Below are positions 13,495 through 19,300 of a stretch of 20,229 nt of DNA, piece after piece. Position 1 is the stretch's first letter. Every line of letters begins with the position of its first letter. Made by a program: the position numbers and the translations under genes. The DNA comes from a virus, in the IMG/VR virus record IMGVR_UViG_3300031565_000490, positions 1 through 20,229 of that record, one strand, 5' to 3'. The notes beneath the pieces are model-generated. The model ran no database searches and had not been told where the DNA came from. It saw only the letters and a program-made list of their open reading frames with translations.

Positions 13495-13900
13495 TGATGG
13501 ACATTTGAAATTCATTCCGGTAATAGCCCAGGAAGATGCAGATGGGCTCCTGAAAGCACATGAGAGTTATGGTGACTCTTGGAAGAAACGTGGCGGAGTA
13601 GGGGCTTATATGGTTATGATCCGCAAGTTTGACCGGATGGAACGGGCTGTGGAAAAGGCCGGTTGGGATATTTTCAAAGCTGTTGAGGCCGATCCGAGAG
13701 TTGAGGGCCTTGTGGATGACATCCGAGACGCCAGGCGGTATTTGCTGCTGATTGAATCGACGCTGCGTGAGCAGGGCCTTGTCGAGGGTGGGAATCACCG
13801 GGACAATCTTGAGCGCCAGCCGAAAGGCGCTTGTGATGATATCCATTGCGGTCATCCTGGTTGTGATGCTGTGCGTGCGATGGCTGAGGAGAAATCATGA
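13478..13900 (+). CDS. Nmad1/MazG-like nucleotide-modification-associated protein
   Basis: A 140-residue, mainly helical protein. The block AHESYGDSWKKRGGVGAYMVMIRKFDRMERAV (residues ~30-60) is the DUF1599/Nmad1-type motif (YGxSW...K.DR), a family repeatedly seen with phage DNA-modification genes and related to MazG-type nucleotide pyrophosphohydrolases. The C-terminus has a Cys/His group (CDDIHCGHPGCDA) that may bind metal. GAGAGGGG precedes ATG 13478; the longer frame from 13463 is not supported. It overlaps both neighbours, so it is in the same coupled run. Biochemical function is not established. Confidence 0.65.
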   Translation: MATTSSDGHLKFIPVIAQEDADGLLKAHESYGDSWKKRGGVGAYMVMIRKFDRMERAVEKAGWDIFKAVEADPRVEGLVDDIRDARRYLLLIESTLREQGLVEGGNHRDNLERQPKGACDDIHCGHPGCDAVRAMAEEKS

Positions 13901-14382
13901 AACACAAACACAAACAAGAATATACCATTGGCTTTATGTTCAATGAGAGCATGACGGAAGTGCTGCTAATTCTCAAAGCCCACGGGCCGAAGTGCGTAGT
14001 GGGCCAGTGGAACGGGATCGGCGGGCATTTGGAGCCGGGTGAGACACCGCTTGAGTGTCAAATGCGGGAATTTGAAGAGGAGACCGGAGTGAAAACTGAT
14101 CCGGCCGATTGGGCGCTTTTCACCAAACTACAAGGCCCTGATTTCATTGTCCATTGCTTCTGGGGCCGGAACACTCATGCTGTATTGAGTGCCAGGACAA
14201 CAACAGATGAGCGGGTTGAGATCGTCCTTATTAGTTCAAAACTTGACAATCTTAACTTGGCTCCCAATCTTCAGTGGTTTATTCCGTTCCTGTGCGACAC
14301 AAGCACCAAAAACCACCTTGGTGTGGTTTTAGCAACCTATTGTAAGGAGGATAACTATCCAAATTCAAATTCCACTATTTAA
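13897..14382 (+). CDS. Nudix hydrolase
   Basis: A 161-residue protein with a perfect Nudix box, G43-x5-E49-x7-REFEEETGV (57-65), preceded by GQWNGIGGHLEPGE. Nudix enzymes hydrolyse nucleoside diphosphates linked to another group, here possibly a nucleoside triphosphate, which would sanitise or shape the dNTP pool. The substrate is unknown. Start ATG 13897 overlaps the preceding stop (ATGA) with GAGGAG upstream. The C-terminal tail after IPFLCD is unusually polar and contains the hairpin at 14309-14330. It runs past the ribosome binding site of the polymerase gene. Confidence 0.85.
   Translation: MKHKHKQEYTIGFMFNESMTEVLLILKAHGPKCVVGQWNGIGGHLEPGETPLECQMREFEEETGVKTDPADWALFTKLQGPDFIVHCFWGRNTHAVLSARTTTDERVEIVLISSKLDNLNLAPNLQWFIPFLCDTSTKNHLGVVLATYCKEDNYPNSNSTI
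14309..14330 (+). terminator. Hairpin with T-tail upstream of the polymerase gene
   Basis: AAAACCAC (14309-14316) and GTGGTTTT (14323-14330) form an 8-bp stem with a 6-nt loop and end in TTTT, resembling a weak rho-independent terminator or attenuator. It lies within the 3' coding end of the Nudix gene and 14 nt before the polymerase Shine-Dalgarno, so partial termination would lower polymerase expression. Confidence 0.45.
14344..14359 (+). promoter_or_regulatory. Perfect Shine-Dalgarno with no ATG/GTG/TTG start
   Basis: AAGGAGG (14344-14350) is a near-perfect ribosome binding site. At the normal distance, and in the polymerase frame, the codon is ATC (14357-14359), not ATG, GTG or TTG. It decides the most likely polymerase start. 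The next possible start, TTG 14420, has only AAGGG nearby. Confidence 0.6.
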
Positions 14383-16273
14383 GCCCGAGGGAGGCTACAC
14401 CCCACCAAGGGTTCAAAATTTGCCTTCATGGCAAAATGCTGGTCGAGTCTCAATTGACATTGAGTGTCGAGACGATCAGCTGAAGACGCTGGGGCCAAGC
14501 GTCAGGCGTGGTGGGTACATCTGTGGTTACTCATTTGCTATTGAGGACGGGCCAGCCGAGTATGTGCCAATCAGGCACGCGGGTGGAGACAATGTCGACA
14601 ATCCTAAAATGGCGCTTCAGTACCTGCGCGACCAAGCCAAGAACTTCACCGGCGACCTTTGTGGTGCCAACATCCAATTTGATTTGGATTACTTGGCTGA
14701 GGCAGATATTGAGTTCCCCCAAGTAAAGTGGTTCCGAGATTGTCAAATTGCGGAGCCATTGCTGGATGAACTCCAATTCTCCTATTCTCTGGACAACATA
14801 GCCATACGGCGGGGCCTACCAGGAAAAGATGAAACCATGCTGAATGATGCTGCAAAAGCCTACGGCGTGGATCCAAAAAGTGAGATGTGGAAGTTGCCGG
14901 CTCGATTTGTGGCTCAGTATGGTATTCAAGATGCGCGATTGCCTCTTCAATTGCTCAGGCGCCAAGAGCGGGAGATTGATGAGCAGGGCCTCTGGGATGT
15001 CTACAATCTTGAGTCACGGCTTTTGCCTGTATTGGCGAGGATGCGACGCCGTGGTGTGAGGGTTGATTTTGATAGATTGGATCAAGTTGAAAAATGGGCT
15101 ATTGAGGAGGAGCAAACTAAGCTGGATGAGGTTTTTCACCACACAGGTGTAAGGATCATAGTAGACAACGTCAATAAGCCGTTATGCCTTGCCGGGGCAC
15201 TTGAGGCCATCGGCGTGACAGTGCCTCTGACCCCATCGACCCACCAACCGTCTGTCGACAACGAGTTGCTCATAAACTTGAAACATCCAGTGGGTGATGC
15301 CCTGGTGCGGGCTCGTAAGGTCAATAAGCTCCGCACCACGTTTGCTGAGTCCGTTCGTAGACACGCTATAGGTGACCGGATTCATTGTACTTTCAACCAA
15401 CTCAGGCGTGAATCGGACTCAGGACAGGGTGACGGCCAGGGTGCCAGATATGGTCGTTTGTCCTGCTGTGAGCCAAATCTTCAACAACAACCAAGTCGAG
15501 ATGATTTCGCTAAAATGTGGCGGTCAATTTATGTACCAGATGAGGGTGGAATTTGGTCTTGTAACGACTTCAGTCAACAGGAACCAAGATGGCTTGTCCA
15601 TTATGCTGAATTATGTAGGTGTCCTGGAGCAAAAATAGCAGCTGATAAATACCGTAATGATCCTTTAACTGATAATCATACGATGATGGCTCGTACTATA
15701 TATGGCCTATTGGATAATGAAGAACCGACCAAAGTTCAACGCACCAATGCCAAGATCATCTTCCTGGGCTTGTGTTACGGAATGGGCGGGGCCAAGTTGG
15801 CGCGGGGCCTATATCTGCCAACCAAATGGATAACTAATCGGCGTGGAGAAAGAATTGAGGTGGCCGGAGATGAAGCCCAGGCGGTATTGGATTTGTTTAA
15901 CAAGCGGGCTCCGTTTGTTAAGATGATGGCTCAAAGGACACAGTCACGGGCTAATGACCGAGGGTATATAGAAACGATAGCAGGACGGCGTTGCCGATTT
16001 CCTGAAGACACCAATGGTGGTTGGGATTGGACTCATAAGGCCTTGAATCGGCTCATTCAAGGCTCTTCGGGGGATCAAACCAAGGTGGCGATGGTTGAGG
16101 CTGATGCGGCCGGATTTGCTATCCAATTACAGGTTCATGATGAATTAGACCATACCGCAGCGGATCAGAATGAGGCCCAGGAATTGGGTCAGTTGATGCG
16201 AGAATGTGTTACAGCAAATGTGCCATTTAGGGTTGATACAGAAATAGGGCCAAGTTGGGGAGAGGCAAAATAA
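14357..16273 (+). CDS. Family A DNA polymerase with 3'-5' exonuclease
   Basis: About 638 residues if it starts at ATC 14357 (617 from TTG 14420). The upstream part (IPLFKPEGGYTPPRVQNLPSW) matches the usual N-terminus of this phage polymerase group, supporting the earlier start. Exonuclease motifs: SIDIEC, NIQFDLDYL, and YGIQDARLPL. Polymerase motifs: A, NDFSQQEPRW; B, RTNAKIIFLGLCYG; C, QVHDELDH. The residue equivalent to E. coli Pol I F762 is Leu (codon 15764-15766), a variant known in environmental phages. There is no 5'-3' exonuclease domain. It is the replicative polymerase, working with the helicases, SSB-like protein and primase in this window. Confidence 0.92.
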   Translation: MQIQIPLFKPEGGYTPPRVQNLPSWQNAGRVSIDIECRDDQLKTLGPSVRRGGYICGYSFAIEDGPAEYVPIRHAGGDNVDNPKMALQYLRDQAKNFTGDLCGANIQFDLDYLAEADIEFPQVKWFRDCQIAEPLLDELQFSYSLDNIAIRRGLPGKDETMLNDAAKAYGVDPKSEMWKLPARFVAQYGIQDARLPLQLLRRQEREIDEQGLWDVYNLESRLLPVLARMRRRGVRVDFDRLDQVEKWAIEEEQTKLDEVFHHTGVRIIVDNVNKPLCLAGALEAIGVTVPLTPSTHQPSVDNELLINLKHPVGDALVRARKVNKLRTTFAESVRRHAIGDRIHCTFNQLRRESDSGQGDGQGARYGRLSCCEPNLQQQPSRDDFAKMWRSIYVPDEGGIWSCNDFSQQEPRWLVHYAELCRCPGAKIAADKYRNDPLTDNHTMMARTIYGLLDNEEPTKVQRTNAKIIFLGLCYGMGGAKLARGLYLPTKWITNRRGERIEVAGDEAQAVLDLFNKRAPFVKMMAQRTQSRANDRGYIETIAGRRCRFPEDTNGGWDWTHKALNRLIQGSSGDQTKVAMVEADAAGFAIQLQVHDELDHTAADQNEAQELGQLMRECVTANVPFRVDTEIGPSWGEAK

Positions 16274-16673
16274 TGTCAACCGAGAAAAACTATTATGTGT
16301 GCCTGAGATTTCATAAAGGCCAGAGCTACACTTGACGCTCAACTATCAAAAGAATCTCACACCAGGACAGATGGCTGAACTGATTACCAAGGTCAATTCT
16401 GTTATGAAGGGCCCCCAAGGCCAATTCATTGCCCGATTCAACCTTGAGGCTTGGTATGGGCCACAGCACACGGTCAGAGTCTTGGAGCCACGTAACCAAG
16501 AGGCCTCAGCATGGCCAAGGTGGGTGAGTATGTTGGTCGAGATCGAGGGCCGGGACACAAAATATCCTTGGGCTCCACATATAGTATGCTCAGATAAATC
16601 GCTACAGCTTAGGGTTGTAGCTGTGAGTTTAATGTGCAAGAAAGTTGAGGTGGCAAGATGGGATTTGAGTTAA
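16273..16673 (+). CDS. Hypothetical protein with apparent frame break
   Basis: ATG 16273 overlaps the polymerase stop (TAATG) and has a strong GGGAGAGG site, but the frame stops after 20 residues at TGA 16333-16335. A second frame opens at TTG 16332, overlapping as TTGA, and encodes 113 residues to 16673. The first 20 residues (YYVCLRFHKGQSYT) run naturally into LTLNYQKNLTPGQMAELITKV as one strand-then-helix unit, so a single ~133-residue protein with a -1 shift near 16330 is likely. Alternatives are TTGA re-initiation or a sequencing error. No known domain is recognised. It ends inside the dCMP deaminase start region. Confidence 0.5.
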
Positions 16674-17122
16674 GCGAAGAACAAGTTTGGAGTAGACGGT
16701 GGTTGGAAATGACTGATCTGCTAAAAGGATGGTCACATGACCCATCCACCAAGTTAGGAGCAGTCATCGTGAGGCCGGACAATTCGATTGTTTCTTATGG
16801 AGTGAACAATTTCCCTCATGGAGTTGCAGATACCTCAGAGCGGCTTGAGAATCGGGAAGTCAAATATGAGTTGGTTGTTCACGCAGAAACCAATGCCCTG
16901 CTTCACGCCCATGAATCTGTCCGAGGTTACGCCCTATATTGTACCACTGTGCCATGTTGCCGCTGTGCTGTGAATATCCTCTCGGCTGGGATTGCCAGAG
17001 TGATTTATTGGGAACCAACAGCAGATTATTTGGCCCGATGGCAGGAATCGGTCAACAAGACATTGGCTCTATTCGATGAAGCCAGAATACTATACTATCC
17101 TGTTAGGAGAGACCATGTCTGA
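16658..17122 (+). CDS. Deoxycytidylate (dCMP) deaminase
   Basis: A 154-residue zinc enzyme that converts dCMP to dUMP. H75-A-E77 (VVHAETNAL) provides the zinc ligand and proton shuttle, and P99-C100...C103 (VPCCRC) provides the other zinc cysteines. The N-terminal GWSHDPSTKLGAVIV is typical. dUMP is the substrate of the ThyA-family enzyme at 11948, linking this gene to the modification or thymidylate branch. GAGGTGG precedes ATG 16658. It overlaps the preceding gene by 16 nt and the next by 8 nt. Confidence 0.88.
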   Translation: MGFELSEEQVWSRRWLEMTDLLKGWSHDPSTKLGAVIVRPDNSIVSYGVNNFPHGVADTSERLENREVKYELVVHAETNALLHAHESVRGYALYCTTVPCCRCAVNILSAGIARVIYWEPTADYLARWQESVNKTLALFDEARILYYPVRRDHV

Positions 17123-17516
17123 GTCCGGGATGAGAAAAAATTTGGTACAACGTCTCAAGAAATTGGATGCTTGTGCTGTCGAGAATCCAGCGGGGCCAGG
17201 GACGCCTGATGTCAATTTCATCGGCGGCTTTATAGAACTGAAATGGTTGCGGGCCTGGCCAAAAAGAGAGGGCACAGTGGTCACACTGGATCACCCACTG
17301 CTGCAGTCTCAAAAGGTGTGGATCAAACGCCGAATCAGGCGTGGTGGGGCCGTATGGGTGCTATTACAGTGTGGCCGGGAATGGTTACTGTTTTGGGGGG
17401 ACGTTGCCGTTCAATATTTAGGTACAGAGACACGGGCCGAATTGTATTATCATGCACGGGCCGTTTGGCGTAAGGGTTTGGATGTGGGTGAATTGATTGC
17501 GATTATTGGAGAATGA
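17115..17516 (+). CDS. VRR-NUC-type PD-(D/E)XK nuclease
   Basis: A 133-residue stand-alone nuclease domain. The catalytic signature is GPGTPD32V...GGFIE41LK43, followed by a conserved helix HPLLQSQKVWIKRRIRRGGAVWVLLQCG, as in small phage VRR-NUC proteins. These act on branched or flap DNA in replication and repair. ATG 17115 is chosen because TTAGGAGA lies upstream; the frame is open from 17076 inside the deaminase gene. It overlaps the next ORF by ATGA-type contact at 17513-17516. Confidence 0.8.
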   Translation: MSESGMRKNLVQRLKKLDACAVENPAGPGTPDVNFIGGFIELKWLRAWPKREGTVVTLDHPLLQSQKVWIKRRIRRGGAVWVLLQCGREWLLFWGDVAVQYLGTETRAELYYHARAVWRKGLDVGELIAIIGE

Positions 17517-17518
17517 TG

Positions 17519-17791
17519 ATGAAAAGAACACGCAGAGTTTGGGGAATTTGGTACACGATAAGGGCCAATAGTAAGGCCAAGTGGAGTAAGCGTTGGACAG
17601 GCCCAATTGGTGTGTATGGAGTTGACCTCATTCCTTTTGATGTGAAAAATCGTTTTGCTGGCAGGCCCTTCGTCTTTACCACCCGCAAACAGGCCAGAGA
17701 AATGGCTGAGCACTTAGATGAAAAATCAAATAGGACGTGGACTTGGGTTAAACATCAAGTACGGCCTATAACTGTGACGTGGGAGTGGTGA
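17519..17791 (+). CDS. Hypothetical small basic protein
   Basis: A 90-residue Trp/Arg-rich protein (KRTRRVWGIWYTIRANSKAKWSKRWTG...) with a TTRKQAREMAEHL helix in the second half, similar to small phage proteins that end with a 'xARxxAxxL' helix. Three in-frame ATGs (17513, 17516 and 17519) are tandem. 17519 is chosen for its 6-nt spacing from GGAGA, but 17513 would give the usual ATGA overlap. The C-terminal TWTWVKHQV motif is repeated just downstream in a non-coding remnant. Function unknown. Confidence 0.55.
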   Translation: MKRTRRVWGIWYTIRANSKAKWSKRWTGPIGVYGVDLIPFDVKNRFAGRPFVFTTRKQAREMAEHLDEKSNRTWTWVKHQVRPITVTWEW

Positions 17792-17828
17792 TTGTGAAAG
17801 AACATGGACTTGGGTTAAACGTCAGGTA
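17735..17828 (+). repeat. 27-bp imperfect direct repeat: gene tail and downstream remnant
   Basis: 17735-17761 and 17802-17828 match at 24 of 27 positions (shared core TGGACTTGGGTTAAAC). In the first copy it encodes TWTWVKHQV at the end of the preceding gene. In the second it would encode TWTWVKRQV but sits after an in-frame stop and lacks a start. The interval 17792-17863 therefore holds a vestige of a duplicated gene end, and then GAGGAG for the methyltransferase. Confidence 0.7.
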
Positions 17829-17863
17829 TCGAACAACTAACAGAACATTGAGGAGATTGATGA

Positions 17864-18829
17864 ATGGAAACTAAAAATTCACTAACAATATTTACACAAG
17901 CGGCCCATTTACTCGCTGAAGCCAATACGATCCAGAAGGCCAAGGATTTGAAAGACCTTGCCTTAACAGCGGCTGACTGGGCCAAGCGTAAGGGCCTCGG
18001 CAAAGAGGCCGTTCAATATTGCGAATCATATAGCCGCCGGGCAGAGATACGCATGGGGGAGATGCTACTGGCGACGGAACGTGCAAAGGGAACCAAAGGA
18101 AGTTTCAAGGGAAAGGATATTTCCGGCAGTTACCTCGCGTTACCACCGGAAGATGATCCCCCCACTCTTCTCGAACTTGGCATATCGAAGAGGGAATCTG
18201 CGGAAGCCCAGATGATGGCGAGTGCAGGGGAAGAAACACAGGAAGAATATATTACAAATAAAACAAGCAAGACGAAAGTACGTCGCAAAAAGAAGGCAGA
18301 GGAGATCAAGAAGAAAGTATGTTTGCCTGATGCTAAGTACCGGGTGTTGTATGCTGACCCACCCTGGAGCTATGGTAACACCCAACCCGATTACCAAACA
18401 GAACAACGAGACCATTACCCAGTCATGTCGCTTAAAGAGATTTGTGAATTGCCGGTGGAATCTATTTGTGAGGACAATGCCGTCCTTTTTCTTTGGGTCA
18501 CTTCACCTATTTTAGAGGAGTCATTTGAGGTAGTCAGGGCGTGGGGCTTTAAGTATAAGGCAAGCTTTGTCTGGGACAAAGTAAAACACAATATGGGGCA
18601 CTACAATTCTGTTCGTCACGAGTTCCTTCTAATTTGCGTTCGCGGTTCTTGTCAGCCGGATGTAGCAAAACTTATTGATAGCGTACAGACGATTGAACGT
18701 ACAAAACATAGCAAAAAACCTGTGGAGTTTTACAAAATTATTGAAACGTTATACCATTATGGTAAGAAACTCGAATTATTTGCCAGGGGCAACCAGAAAG
18801 GGTGGGAACAATATGGAAACCAAGCCTAA
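17864..18829 (+). CDS. MT-A70-family N6-adenine DNA methyltransferase with helical N-terminal domain
   Basis: 321 residues. Residues 1-~150 are mostly helical (AAHLLAEANTIQKAKDLKDLALTAADWAKR..., RAEIRMGEMLLAT, a Lys-rich linker), a domain often fused to phage MT-A70 methyltransferases. Residues ~155-321 hold the catalytic domain: YADPPWSYG (the DPPW active-site motif for adenine N6), PVMSLKEICELPV, LFLWVTSP, WGFKYKASFVWDK, NSVRHEFLLICVRG. It probably methylates phage DNA to evade restriction. GAGGAG is 9 nt before ATG 17864. The first ~150 nt carry the GGCC-rich signature of the phage; the rest lacks it, suggesting a recombination junction near 18010. Confidence 0.85.
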   Translation: METKNSLTIFTQAAHLLAEANTIQKAKDLKDLALTAADWAKRKGLGKEAVQYCESYSRRAEIRMGEMLLATERAKGTKGSFKGKDISGSYLALPPEDDPPTLLELGISKRESAEAQMMASAGEETQEEYITNKTSKTKVRRKKKAEEIKKKVCLPDAKYRVLYADPPWSYGNTQPDYQTEQRDHYPVMSLKEICELPVESICEDNAVLFLWVTSPILEESFEVVRAWGFKYKASFVWDKVKHNMGHYNSVRHEFLLICVRGSCQPDVAKLIDSVQTIERTKHSKKPVEFYKIIETLYHYGKKLELFARGNQKGWEQYGNQA

Positions 18830-19280
18830 TTACCCAGATGCAGATAGGCTAACGGTCTTTAGCGAGGGTGAGGAGTATCAAGAATATATTGCTGAAATAT
18901 TTACCAGAGAATTGGGGATACCTATTGATTATTATACCACAAAATATGATCAAATAAATATAGGTGAAAGCAGGCAAGGCATAGAGGTGAAGTTGGATAA
19001 TAGGTGTACAGAAACGGGGAATGTTTCTATTGAAGTTGCTGAAAAGAGTTGTGTGGCCATGCCTTATTGGGCACCAAGTGGTATAATGAGAGAAGACAAT
19101 ACATGGCTTTATGTCCAAGGCAATTATGAAATAGTTTACCTTTTTAGTAAATTACATCTTCGTCGTATTTACAAAGTGAGGTATCAGGATAAAGTATGGA
19201 CACCAAAACCGACAATACAAACATTTTTAATGCCAACGGAAGTAGCGGAAACGATAGCCCTCAAGGTGATTCGGCCGTAG
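18813..19280 (+). CDS. PD-(D/E)XK-like endonuclease, hypothetical
   Basis: A 155-residue protein. The stretch EYQEYIAEIF..., ESRQGIEVKLDNR, TGNVSIEVAEKS and later APSGIMREDNTWLYVQGNYEIVYLFSK follow a phage family with a restriction-endonuclease-like core, in which E-V-K is the metal-binding and catalytic element. Start ATG 18813 is inside the end of the methyltransferase gene (17-nt overlap), preceded by AAGGGTGGG. Overlap with a DNA methyltransferase suggests a paired function, although a self-protecting restriction-modification pair is unproven. It shares the GGCC-poor block with the methyltransferase. Confidence 0.55.
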   Translation: METKPNYPDADRLTVFSEGEEYQEYIAEIFTRELGIPIDYYTTKYDQINIGESRQGIEVKLDNRCTETGNVSIEVAEKSCVAMPYWAPSGIMREDNTWLYVQGNYEIVYLFSKLHLRRIYKVRYQDKVWTPKPTIQTFLMPTEVAETIALKVIRP

Positions 19281-19300
19281 AACAAAGACAAAGGAGAATA

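Noticed and set aside
13812-13831. AGCGCC/GGCGCT inverted repeat inside the Nmad1-like gene
   Set aside because: Only a 6-bp stem within coding sequence, no T-run and no downstream start to control. Likely chance in GC-rich codons.
14484-14504. GACGCT/AGCGTC stem in the polymerase gene
   Set aside because: Short 6-bp stem inside a conserved coding block (the LGPSVRRGG region). Explained by the protein sequence.
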